Shown one piece after another: positions 46,371-55,673 of a DNA stretch of 64,000 nucleotides; the stretch's first letter is position 1, and each line of letters starts with the position of its first letter. The notes under the pieces were generated by a model. The model saw nothing but the letters and a program-made list of their open reading frames with translations, searched no databases and was not told the origin of the DNA. Origin of the DNA: Scilla litardierei (Eukaryota > Streptophyta > Magnoliopsida > Asparagales > Asparagaceae); assembly GCA_030789695.1 (NCBI GenBank), contig CM061133.1:91549248-91613247 (forward strand), in the 5' to 3' direction. Made by a program: the position numbers and the translations under genes.

Positions 46371-46638
46371 GGTTTTTGCTTTATTTTCATTCGTTTTTCT
46401 TTATTTTCGTTTTAGAAATTTTTAGTATTTTGAGTCACCCGACCAAAAATTTTGTGATAACGGGTCCTATTTTTCTTGACAGGAGAGAAGATAGGTAGAT
46501 CATCATGAGGAGGATGAACGAGACGATGAGGAGCGCCCCAAGAAGGCGTTCGACGCTTAGGAGGAGCATGAAATCGACTGGAGGAAGAAAGACGGAGTTT
46601 AGAGTCCAAACGAAGATAAACAGCAGAAATTAAGGCTC

Positions 46639-46963
46639 ACTCGGCCGAGTATACTAGTCACTCGGCCGAGTCAAGAAGTTCGTCCGGCCGAGCCGCTCAC
46701 GAACGAGGGAAGTCTGCTGTACCCAACTCTCTGTCTATTTTCCTCATTTCATAAGAACTGCTACTCGGCCGAGTACATATATTCACTCGGCCGAGTAAAA
46801 CGGATACCCTCCTAGGGCGAGTCATGCCGAGTAGCTTGAGTCACTCGGCCGAATGGACTTACTCCACTCGGCCGAGGCTGGCAAAGCCACTCGGCCGAAG
46901 CGACTTCGGGGAGAAATTTTTAATTGCCTCGCTCGACCGATTGAGTAAAGTCACTCGGCCGAG
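46639..46963. repeat. Internal ACTCGGCCGAGT palindrome array, element B
   Basis: Five complete 12-mers (46639, 46660, 46763, 46785, 46952) plus several one-base variants, ending 15 bp before a TATA box. Confidence 0.9.
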
Positions 46964-46978
46964 TCGTAACTTTTTTAA

Positions 46979-46985
46979 TATAAAA
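46979..46985 (+). promoter_or_regulatory. Candidate internal promoter TATA box for ORF2, element B
   Basis: TATAAAA directly downstream of the palindrome array and 534 bp before the ORF2 ATG. The array-then-TATA order repeats that of the LTR U3, suggesting an independent ORF2 transcript. Confidence 0.5.
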
Positions 46986-47519
46986 CCGAGGGGGGGCACG
47001 GTTTTCGAAAACAAAAAAAACCCTTCGCCCGCGCCCCCTCAGCTCTCCCTCGCCCGATCTCGCCTCGCCGCTCGCCCACTCGCCCGCGCGCGCCGCCGCT
47101 CGGCCTGCCGTCGCCGGCCGCCCGTCGCCGGACTCCGCCCGAGTCGCCGCCGGCCGCCCCGCCTCCGATCACCTCCGGTTCGCTTATTTTCACCGTTTTC
47201 TCCTCTCCTCGTGTATATTTTGAGGATCCATGTGCTAAACGCCCCCCTAACCCAAATCAATTCCTATATCTATCTGTTATACCCCTATTGCTCCATACAT
47301 TTTGATTATTACTCGCTGATATCGCTTTTCCATGCGCAGGTTGCTTTTTTGGAGCTTAGGGGAGCTCAGGGGAGTTTCTACGGGCTGCTCAGGACTTCGT
47401 GGAGGCGCGGACTTCGCACGCTTCCACTACTTAGCACTCGCGGCGTGTTTGGGTAAACTCTTTCCACTCTTGTGCACACGCCACACTTTTCACTTTTTCG
47501 GCGCGCGCTCGGGGCAGAT

Positions 47520-49703
47520 ATGCCGCCCCGGACACGGCCGCGGTCGAAGAGAGCTTCCGCCAAGCGGAAGCGGTCGGCTGATGCCGGCCCCTCCCACGAG
47601 TTGGAGGACTCTCCTCCACCGTCCCCCGCACACCCCGCACAGCCTGCAGGCCCCGCACACCCCGCACAGCCTGCAGCGCACCCACAGCCCGCACAGCCTC
47701 TCCCCGCCGATCCACAGCCACCACCACCGGCTCCACTGGTCGGGCCGCTCGGGATTACGTTCCGAGACGACGCACACCGCGCCGTCTTCGAGCGTATCTC
47801 CCAGCGCTCGATCGTACCCTCCAGGTTCGCACACCTCGCTGACCTAGGACGCCTGGGGGTACTTGAGGGGATGCTCACGTTGTACGACAACGTGGGCTGG
47901 CGAGATTTTTTCCAGGTGTCGGCGGATACTTTTACCCGTCCGACACTTGAGGTTTTGAGTTCTATCGCCCGGACCGATGAGGGATGCTCATTCCGGTTCA
48001 TGGATCGAGAGTGCCAGGTCACTCTCGATATGATGAGAGCATTTTTCTCTTGGCCCGCAGTCCCCGGAGCCGATCGCGGTTATGGCCCCACACATATCCC
48101 TCCACCCTCTTTCGACGCCGGTGCCTTCTGGGCACGTATCACGGGTCTACACGCCGCCTTTGACCCTAGTAGGGCCAAGGCCTCGGCCATCGTACATCCC
48201 TGCCTACGCATTGCCCAGCGCCTCATGGCGACTACCTTTTTGGCCAGATATGAGCCGGGCACGATGTCTACGCCAGAGCTTTACATGCTCTATGCGATGA
48301 CACGTCCCAGAGCTCTGTCTAGGGATGGAGACGAGCTTGTCCCCGCCGTCGTGATCGATATCGCGGCATGGTACTTAGACCGCATCATTGTATCGGTGGG
48401 CGCTCGCTCACCGATATGCTGCGGCGGCCTGATTACCCTGCTGGCTCTTATGACCGGAGAGGATTTCCCCGACGACCTGCGACGCGTTCCGGGCCCCACT
48501 TCCTTGTCGATAGACGTTATGGCCCGGATGAAGATGTTACGTCCGCATGGTGAGCGTCACTGGGTCTGGTTGCACGGCCCCTTTGGGGCCGATTACATGA
48601 TTCTCCCGAGCCCTGCTCGGACCCAGATTGCACCGGCCCACGTAGACTGGCTCCCAGATATGGATGTCCTCATCCCCGCCGCCTACGTGCTCGAGGCCGA
48701 GGAGGCCGAGCAGGGCCACGCCGCACACGCTGCCCAGGCTGCTCCCGCAGACCCTGCTGCACGCCCTGCCGAGCCCGTTGCCGCCTCTGTGACCCCTCAG
48801 CCCACACATGTCGTTTCTGCTGCTCCTGACACTTCTGTCCTCACCACTACCAGTGTCGCGAGTACTTTTGCTGAGCCCACTTCCACCACTGTCACCACTT
48901 CCGAGGCTGTCCCCACCACTCCCTCTGCCACCTCAGGCCCTCTGTCCGTGGAGCCCCTTTGCTCCGCACTCCCCGAGCGCCCGCCGACCATAGTCGAGTG
49001 CGGAGAGCCCTCGTTCACTTCGGTCGTGGAGACCATGGTTAGCATGATCTCCGCTGGGGTTACACCTTTTGGACCGCACACTTCTGCCCCAGCGGGAGAT
49101 TCCTCTGTCTCCACCGCCGCCTTATTCTCCGAGAGCGTCGTGGCGTCTGTCCACACGTCTGTGCCACGGACCTCTCTAGCCACCTCGTTACCTCTTTTGC
49201 ACGCCTCCTTTGCTGCCGCTGCCTCCACTTCTCGCCAGCCGGCGTCCCGGCCTCACACCGAGGCCAGGCCCACTTTTCCAGGCGCGGCCCCTTTTGTCCC
49301 ATTCCCTGCTGAGCCCGTTACATACTCCACACGCGTACGCCAGCCTCGCCCTGCACAGCCTAGACCGGTGCGTCCCTCTGCACCACCCCCGCCCGACACT
49401 GTACTGCAGAGCATACGTGCTCTTGAGGTGGCGGTGAGTGGTCTTAGAGGAGACCTTCGGACCATGTCCTCCACCGTCTCTACGCTGTCTGGACGCTTTG
49501 ACCTGATCCCTCAGATCCACTACTGCCTGACACAGATCTTAGAGCGTCTCCCGCGCGTACCCCCACCCACCCCGCAGGTTCCCACACACACACCCACACA
49601 CGCTCGACCTGCTTCCACTCCCACGCCCACCCTAGCTCAGCAGCCTACACCACCACCACCACCTCCGCCTCAGGACGGAGACGGCGCGGCACCGCCTTCT
49701 TAG
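47520..49703 (+). CDS. ORF2 of element B (Athila ORF-1/env-like protein), about 727 codons
   Basis: The start chosen is ATG 47520 (MPPRTRPRSKRAS), because it is the start shared with element A; an in-frame ATG at 47472 exists upstream. In order: a basic cluster (residues about 5-18, possible nuclear signal), a Pro/Ala-rich stretch, a folded domain at about 65-370 with DDAHRAVFERISQRS, FRFMDRECQVTLDMMRAFF and PICCGGLITLLALMTGEDF, a long Ala/Pro/Ser/Thr-rich part (about 390-620), a predicted coiled coil (VLQSIRALEVAVSGLRGDL, about 630-690) and a Pro-rich tail. I see no signal peptide or membrane segment, so env-like refers only to position in the element. The conserved block fits the Athila ORF-1 family. 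Function unknown. Confidence 0.85.
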   Translation: MPPRTRPRSKRASAKRKRSADAGPSHELEDSPPPSPAHPAQPAGPAHPAQPAAHPQPAQPLPADPQPPPPAPLVGPLGITFRDDAHRAVFERISQRSIVPSRFAHLADLGRLGVLEGMLTLYDNVGWRDFFQVSADTFTRPTLEVLSSIARTDEGCSFRFMDRECQVTLDMMRAFFSWPAVPGADRGYGPTHIPPPSFDAGAFWARITGLHAAFDPSRAKASAIVHPCLRIAQRLMATTFLARYEPGTMSTPELYMLYAMTRPRALSRDGDELVPAVVIDIAAWYLDRIIVSVGARSPICCGGLITLLALMTGEDFPDDLRRVPGPTSLSIDVMARMKMLRPHGERHWVWLHGPFGADYMILPSPARTQIAPAHVDWLPDMDVLIPAAYVLEAEEAEQGHAAHAAQAAPADPAARPAEPVAASVTPQPTHVVSAAPDTSVLTTTSVASTFAEPTSTTVTTSEAVPTTPSATSGPLSVEPLCSALPERPPTIVECGEPSFTSVVETMVSMISAGVTPFGPHTSAPAGDSSVSTAALFSESVVASVHTSVPRTSLATSLPLLHASFAAAASTSRQPASRPHTEARPTFPGAAPFVPFPAEPVTYSTRVRQPRPAQPRPVRPSAPPPPDTVLQSIRALEVAVSGLRGDLRTMSSTVSTLSGRFDLIPQIHYCLTQILERLPRVPPPTPQVPTHTPTHARPASTPTPTLAQQPTPPPPPPPQDGDGAAPPS

Positions 49704-50959
49704 GCACTCTTGATGCCTTGATCCATTCCTGTCGTTGTGCTGCCCGTCTCTGCTGGGTCCTGATGCACTTTTGTCCACCCCCCTCCCCTCACTTATTTTG
49801 GGATTATATTTCTGATCATATCTATTTGTGCATATCATATCATATCTACTTGGGATTCTCATTTTTGATCACATCTATATATATCTTTTTTGGGAGAGAG
49901 GGAGAGTTCTGGGTGCCATATTTATTTTCGTATCACTCCTAGCTTTGCATGCATCATTTCCGCATCATACTTTCATTTCTTTTTTTTGTCTTTCTTTTTA
50001 TTTTTCCATGCATCCATCCTCACTTGCCCCTCACATTGCTTGTCTCTCTATGTGCCACACTTTGCACATTGAGGACACTGTGCCGTTTAGCTTGGGGGAG
50101 TGAGCTTTCACGCTCTTTTTTCGATTTGCCACCTTTATTTTCAGTTTTTCACACCGCTTTTCACTTTTGCACTCATTTTTCGTTATTTTCCTTTTGTTTC
50201 GCCATGCATCACGTTTTCCTTACTTTCCTGTGTGCCGCATTGCATAGTTCTATTTTCCTTTTATCTTTACTTCTTCCTTATTTTTCATCTCATGCTAGAG
50301 ATGAATTTTCTGTGATGATGTCTACGTGGAGTTAGCTTATTCTATATGCATGCTATATTTGTCGTGTCTTAGATTTCATTTCTGATATCATATGCTATGA
50401 CTCGCTTGCATTTAGAAATAGGAGCCCACACTTTTTCCTCATGAAAATGGATGAAATTTTATTATTAGCTGAGCCTGAATATTCATATGTATGCTATCAC
50501 AGAAAACACACCAAGATTCACGCATTGAATGCCTATATCTGGAGTACTGACTTCTTTTCCTTTATCACTTCTATATGCATGAATTGTACACTTCACTTCC
50601 GGATGATTGAATGATTGTTAGCTATGATATATCTGGATTAGTTAGCTTTTTTTTTGCGATCGAAACTGAGTAGATTAGATTACCCTGCTGAAGTTGTCGT
50701 GCATGTCTTATAGAGTGAGCCGAGAGTTATATTTATTTCTTTCTCCACAAATCTTGAACAACATTTCTCTACTTTTAAAATCATTGGTGAATCTCCCCTT
50801 AGTGATTCTATTTTATGGCATTTCCCCCGCTATTAATTCCTAGCTCCAAATCTCTTATTCCAAAAAAAAAAAAGAAAAAAAATATATATAATAAAAGAGA
50901 GAAGAACATTCTCGTATATCATTATCTCTCTTTGAATTGGGATCATTGTATATATAATA

Positions 50960-50990
<31 letters not shown>

Positions 50991-51724
50991 AAAAAGGAGA
51001 AAAGAGAAAAAAAAAAAAATCCTCAGTAAAAGATCACATCTCGCTTATTTTCTTTCTTTCTTCTTTCTCTTCTTTGCCTTTGGAGCTATATAAAAATGGG
51101 GATGTAAATATTTTTGTGCCACCACGCTTATAGATAAGCTTGGGGGAGGAGATCCATTGATGTGTGAGAGAGCGACTACTTGACATAGCACGACAACCTA
51201 GGCTAAGTAATATTCTATACTCGGTGAGATTGTTTCTAGCTTTACGAAATCCAGAAATCTAAGCCTAGCATTCATTTCATGAAACCCATACTTTTCTATT
51301 CTCTCTATTCTATGATGTGATACTCTTATACTCCAGATAGGAAGCGTTCAATTGAAAAGTGTGTGATCTGAGACTTGTATACCGCTTTAGATGATTCGGG
51401 CGATGTTAATTTTAAAATCATTCCGTTTCTCATGATTATACCGTTGTTCGTGGGTTTTCTATTTTCTACTTGCACTATTCTACTATGATATCAAAATGAG
51501 ATTCTTTGACATGTATTTCTCACTCGGTGCATGCCATAAGAGTAAGTGAACCCCACGTCCTGAGAAAATGATCTAGCATCCTACCTCTTCTTTCTTTCTT
51601 CCTTTATTTTCGTTTGGTTTTCATTCTTCTTCGTTTTTCATTTTTTTTCGTTTTTCGCCGTTTTCGTTTTCCGAATCCACCGGGTTCGCTTTTTACTTAT
51701 CTTCCTCGAGGACGAGTAAGAGGC
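49704..51724 (+). other. Element B 3' non-coding region
   Basis: About 2 kb. It holds two internal copies of the polypurine-like AGCTTGGGGGAG (near 50090 and 51136) and A/T low-complexity runs (50864-51020). The frames here are low-complexity artefacts. Confidence 0.8.
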
Positions 51725-51739
51725 AAGCTTGGGGGATTT
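51725..51739 (+). other. Polypurine tract of element B
   Basis: AAGCTTGGGGGATTT, immediately before the TGATCACT start of the 3' LTR. Confidence 0.85.
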
Positions 51740-53556
51740 TGATCACTCCTTATTTTACACCCTTTTCCCGCATGTTTGCATGCCATTTTGATCGCCCAAA
51801 TTATGTTTTTCACGATATATCGACGATATTGCGATGCTTTTCACGATTTGTTGTTTTTGTCGCATTTCAGGTGATTTGGCGCGATTAGGAGTGATCTCGA
51901 GATGCGTGTAATCTAGACGGCCACCGACGACCTCCCCGAGGGGTATTTTGCTATTAGAGAGGAGCGGAAGAAGAATGGACGTCGCCGGAGCGACGAGGAG
52001 GCCAAAACGACCAGTTTGGGCATTTTTTGTGTCCCACTCGGCCGAGTGGAGGAGCCACTCGGCCGACCAGCGAGACACTGCTCGGCCGACCCGTTCAGAC
52101 ACGACTTCCATGTGTACTCGGCCGAGCGACGGAGACCACATCGGCCGAGTGACGCTACCACGTCCGCCCGAGTGGCGCCCAGACGAAGGCCCTCAAAAAG
52201 ACCGAAGTTACTGTTTTTCGGCCATCTGAGCTTCAGAAGACCCACTCGGCCGAGTGGCGAATCCCGTCCGCCCGAGTGAAGTGAAGCCATCGGCCGAGTG
52301 ACGACAACTCACTCGGCCGAGCCACCCCCGAACTAAAGACCCCTGAAGTCCCCGACTTACTGGAGAATTTACAAGGTTTTCACTCGGCCGAGCGACTTTT
52401 GTCACTCGGCCGAGTGCGATGCGCTGCCTGTAGCGAAATTTGCGGAAAACAGGCTGTGCAGGGGCGTTTTGGTCAGGATTTTTGGACGATTTTTGGGGCT
52501 ATTTAAGCTCTGTTTTTACCCTAGTTTGAGAGCCTCCTCTCAGATTTTTTGCAGCTTTTTGAGTCTACTTTTTAGCTTTATTAATTGTGATTGGTGAAGA
52601 GAAAAACTTGGATTTTTGTTGGGTTGATTGAAGATCTACATTGGTTTGCACTTCTCTTCCACAAAAACTCTATTTTTATTGTTTATTTCATTGTTGTGAT
52701 GAATTCCATTGTCTATCTCTTTGCCAATTATTGTGCTATTGCTATGATTAGTGAGTAGTCTCCACGTCTTGGGGCGTGGGGATGAACCCTACAAGCCCAA
52801 TTTCGTATTTGTGTTGAATCGGTAGAAATTGAGCTAGGATTGTTATTAGGGATTAGATTGGGATCGAATTACTACGGATAGCTAGGTATTCGCATCAATT
52901 GGGATTTGCAAGAGATTGGATCCCAATTCGATAGGAAGCCCTAGAAATCCGAATTGGGTTGGAGTCGGATTTTCGAAGTATCGGTTTGCAAGAAATTGGA
53001 CCGATGCTAGGATCTCCGGTTGCAATTCCGCGCCGATACCCATTTGCAAGAGATTGGACGGGTAGGAACTATCCTAATCTAGATTGCGGACCGAGTTTGC
53101 AAGAGATTGGACTCGGTGCGCAATTGGACGATGATGTTGATCCCAATGCTAGCTTCCCTAGGCTAGGGTTTGCAAGAGATTGGACCCAAGCCTAGGATAG
53201 CTATAGACCGGCAACAGCGCGAGAGCGTGAGCTTGGTTCCACATTTAGTTGCAACTAGTTCATCCAAATTCTCATCCTAGCGATTTCGATACTGGCGAAC
53301 CACAATTGTGAAATATGGTGAGTAGTGGGGATTCCCCATTCCCTAGGCGTTCTCTATTTGATTTGATATTTCGCACTTTTGTCTGACGATTGTGACAGGA
53401 TCGCCCAAGGCAATTATCCCTCTAAATAGCCAGGTTGATTAGGAGCAAGCACGGTCATTCGTCCTCCCTGTGTTCGATACCCGCTCGCCGCTATACCGTG
53501 CGCTTGCGGTAAAACTACAACCGTCGCCTCGGGACGTGTACGCCGGGGCGCGACCA
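51740..53556 (+). repeat. 3' LTR of element B
   Basis: About 99.8% identical to 41545-43361 by eye. Palindrome array at 52036-52415, hairpins at 52897-53196 (third hairpin weakened by one G to A change). Followed by CACAT. Confidence 0.96.
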
Positions 53557-53561
53557 CACAT

Positions 53562-53657
53562 CATATATACCAGAATCCAGAAAGAGCCAAATAAAGTACG
53601 TGCACGACAAAGCACATGCACGTAGAAAATCAATAAGGTCGGGAAGCGACCGTTACA
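53562..53657 (-). repeat. 5' LTR of element C, outer end
   Basis: Matches 19091-19178. Contains the CGTGCACG pair (about 53596-53626) and ends CGTTACA, then AAGAG. Confidence 0.9.
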
Positions 53658-53755
53658 AAGAGCAAGACCAATGAGTGCGAAGAAGACCCCCCTGTAAACC
53701 CTGCCATTTTATATGGGTGGAGACTTCAAATTCAGACAATCTAAGAGGGGGTACG
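53658..53755 (-). mobile_element. Unclassified sequence H, right piece with TATA box
   Basis: Begins with the right AAGAG copy. Minus strand TATAAAA at 53713-53707 implies transcription leftward into the 15325-15965 piece. The boundary with K is uncertain (53755 to 53763), because TGTCAACA could end H or start K. Confidence 0.4.
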
Positions 53756-54167
53756 TGTCAACAACCCTAATGTAATGACCCTAGTGCCTATATACCTAGG
53801 GTATGTATATTAATAGATGTGTGTATAATACTTGTACTTGTTTGCTGATGAATGTTGAGTAGTGTGCATAGCAGCAAGAGGGAGCATTTTTTAACCCTGA
53901 TTGTTTGGATCTCTCTACTAGTGGAATCATTTTGGATTGGATTGCTGGACGTAGGTTGTTTACAACCGAACCAGGGTAAATTCTCTTGTGTATGCGATTG
54001 ATTTATTTGTTGCTGTGATTAGTTTGCTACTTTCTATTCCAAGTTCATTTGGGAATTTTGTTGGGTCATTGGGATTAGATTTTTTCTATCTCTATATTTC
54101 TGAGCAGTTTATTATGGTTGGTTTCCGCATTGATCCCAAGGCGTTTTCGATTTTCACCCCCAATAAG

Positions 54168-54179
54168 TGGTATCAGAGC
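54168..54179 (+). other. Primer-binding site of element K
   Basis: TGGTATCAGAGC, complementary to initiator tRNA-Met. Confidence 0.85.
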
Positions 54180-54221
54180 TTGTGGTTTTTTATTGCAAAG
54201 GAAGTTAGTGGCGAAGGAAAG

Positions 54222-54908
54222 ATGGTGTATTTGGCAACTTTGAACATTGAGAAGTTCACTGGCCGAAATGATTTTCGAATTTGGCAGACGAAGGTGAAGA
54301 ATGTTCTTATGCAGATGGGGTGTTACCAAATCGTATTCGATGTCTCGAATATAGATTAGGAGGTAACTGCATCCGCTAGGGCGGAGATGGAGAGGAAGGC
54401 ATACAACGTGATTCAGGTGTCGTTATCAGATAATGTACTGAGGGAAGTCCTGTATGAGGCTACGGCATCTGATATCTGGAAGAAGCTTGAGGGACTATAC
54501 ATGAAGAAATCCTTCACGAGTCGCCTATATTTGCTTCAGCAGCTGTATATTCTCAAGATGAAGTCTGGTTCAGCGGTGAAGAATCATATGGATAAGTTGA
54601 ACAGGATTGTACTAGAGTTGCATGGTATGGATGTGAAGATTGAAGATGAGCAGCAAGTGGTTATCTTATTATGCTAATTGATTAAAGAGTATAATCAGTT
54701 TGTTCGGTCGATGATTTACAACCGGACTACTCTCACCGTGGAAGACGTAAAGGCGACGCTTCACATAGAGCAACTATGTGGCAACGTTCAAGGTAGAGAT
54801 CATGTGAGTAACCGCGAAGAGGCATTGCATATGAGGGGTCGACAAGAAAGGAGAGGAGGCTTCAGAAAGAATAATGAATGCTCTAAGCCGAGACACTCGC
54901 AGGATAGG
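54222..54908 (+). pseudogene. gag: Element K Copia gag, broken and truncated
   Basis: ATG 54222 (MVYLATLNIEKFTGRNDF). A UBN2-type Gag: FRIWQTKVKNVLMQ, DIWKKLEGLYM, LYLLQQLYILKMKSG, MDKLNRIVLEL. One reading frame throughout with two nonsense codons (TAG at 54357-54359, TAA at 54675-54677). It stops at CSKPRHSQDRC, just where the zinc knuckle should follow, because LTR J is inserted there (from 54909). Confidence 0.85.
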
Positions 54909-55117
54909 TGTAACGACTGGTTTTTATCTATGTTTTGGCTATTATATATATATATTATGGTTGTTCTCTTCCTTGTGTGTTTTCCCGGTTGGACGTTCTT
55001 CTTAGCATCCATATCTTAGAGCGAGGTTGATCCTAGAAGCCATAGGAATCTTTCCGAAGCTTCGCGCTTCATTTCGAGACTTTTCGTGCATCTTAATTGG
55101 TTCAAGAAGGAGAACCA

Positions 55118-55621
55118 ACCGACTAGATTGCAATCTAGTCGGTCGACGACTCTTCAGAAACCGACTAGTTCATCTTGATTATTTCAACTGAGTTACTGTT
55201 TACACTTAGTCGGTCTAAGCACATCCATCGACCGACTAGTTCCCAAGCTAGTCGGTTAAAACTTGTTCTCAGACCGACTAATTCTGAGATCTTTCTGACA
55301 GCCGAGTTACTGTTTACAATTAGTCGGTCAAAGAACGACTATCGACCGACTAGTTGAGAAACTAGTCGGTTAGAGTTTCTTCTCAGACCGACTAACTCTC
55401 ATTACTTTTTGTCTACCATATTCAACCCTTAGTCGGTCAATGAATATTCACCGACCGATTAATTTCTAAACTAGTCGGTTGACGAGCCTTCACAGACCGA
55501 CTAAATCTGTCTACCCTGTGTTGACCCTGTTCATTGTTTGCCTTTTAGTCGGTCTCAGTTGGACGACCGACCGACTAATTCCCAAACTAGTCAGTCGATC
55601 ACTCTTCACTGACCGACTAAT
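55118..55621. repeat. ACCGACTAG/CTAGTCGGT inverted-repeat array in LTR J
   Basis: About a dozen ACCGACTA or TAGTCGGT half-sites. The pair at 55118-55143 is a perfect 26-bp palindrome, and others form hairpins with 8-nt loops. The array ends about 45 bp upstream of the TATTTAA box. Confidence 0.85.
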
Positions 55622-55666
55622 ATGTCCAGAAACCCTAGGTTAAGTCGTAGCCGCCGCTTTTTATTC

Positions 55667-55673
55667 TATTTAA
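55667..55673 (+). promoter_or_regulatory. TATA-like box in LTR J
   Basis: TATTTAA after a T-rich stretch, downstream of the palindrome array. This is the same order as in the Athila-type LTR. Confidence 0.4.

Larger units (their letters stand above)
46312..47519 (+). other. Element B spacer between gag-pro and ORF2
   Basis: Non-coding, 1.2 kb. Hairpin at 46353-46370, palindrome array at 46639-46963, TATA box at 46979, GC-rich stretch at about 47020-47180, and a splice-acceptor-like TTTTCCATGCGCAG ending 47340. This is where polymerase would be in an autonomous element. Confidence 0.8.
41545..53556 (+). mobile_element. Element B: young, intact non-autonomous Athila-type LTR retrotransposon
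   Basis: LTRs 41545-43361 and 51740-53556 (1817 bp each, about 4 differences by eye), perfect TSD CACAT (41540-41544 and 53557-53561), tRNA-Asp primer site, gag-protease (intact), spacer with a promoter-like array, ORF2 (intact), 3' non-coding region, polypurine tract. No polymerase or integrase is encoded. It is the youngest insertion in the window. It could move only with enzymes supplied by an autonomous relative. Confidence 0.96.
15966..53657 (-). mobile_element. Element C: Tekay-like chromovirus (Gypsy) carrying three nested insertions
   Basis: The outer ends TGTCACG (15966) and CGTTACA (53657) are bordered by the perfect 5-bp duplication AAGAG (15961-15965, 53658-53662). Removing E (20962-28184), F (33268-41372) and B (41545-53556) with one duplication copy each leaves an element of about 10.3 kb: two LTRs of about 3.2 kb and 3.9 kb of internal DNA. 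On the minus strand the order is 5' LTR, gag, protease, RNase H, integrase, chromodomain-like tail, 3' LTR. The reverse transcriptase core is deleted and several stops are present, so it is dead. The polyprotein is interrupted by two GT-AG introns. I could not identify a primer site next to 30288. Confidence 0.9.
53756..54908 (+). mobile_element. Element K: Copia-type element, 5' part only
   Basis: Short LTR (about 53756 to 54164, start TGTCAACA, end CCCCAATA), primer site TGGTATCAGAGC at 54168-54179 and a gag reading frame from 54222. It is cut off at 54908 by LTR J. The remainder lies beyond the window. Confidence 0.75.

Noticed and set aside
46312..47519. Hidden reverse transcriptase or integrase in the Athila-type elements
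   Set aside because: No catalytic motif or homologous frame on either strand between gag-pro and ORF2, or downstream of ORF2.
47520..49703. ORF2 as a true envelope glycoprotein
   Set aside because: No signal peptide or membrane segment visible; it is Pro/Ala-rich with a coiled coil. Only the position resembles env.
50815..51093. Lys-rich reading frame
   Set aside because: Made of A-runs in the 3' non-coding region of element B; low complexity only.
53756..54164. Start of a host gene with the TATATA motif near 53790
   Set aside because: Followed by a tRNA-Met primer site and a Copia gag frame, so it is the LTR of K.
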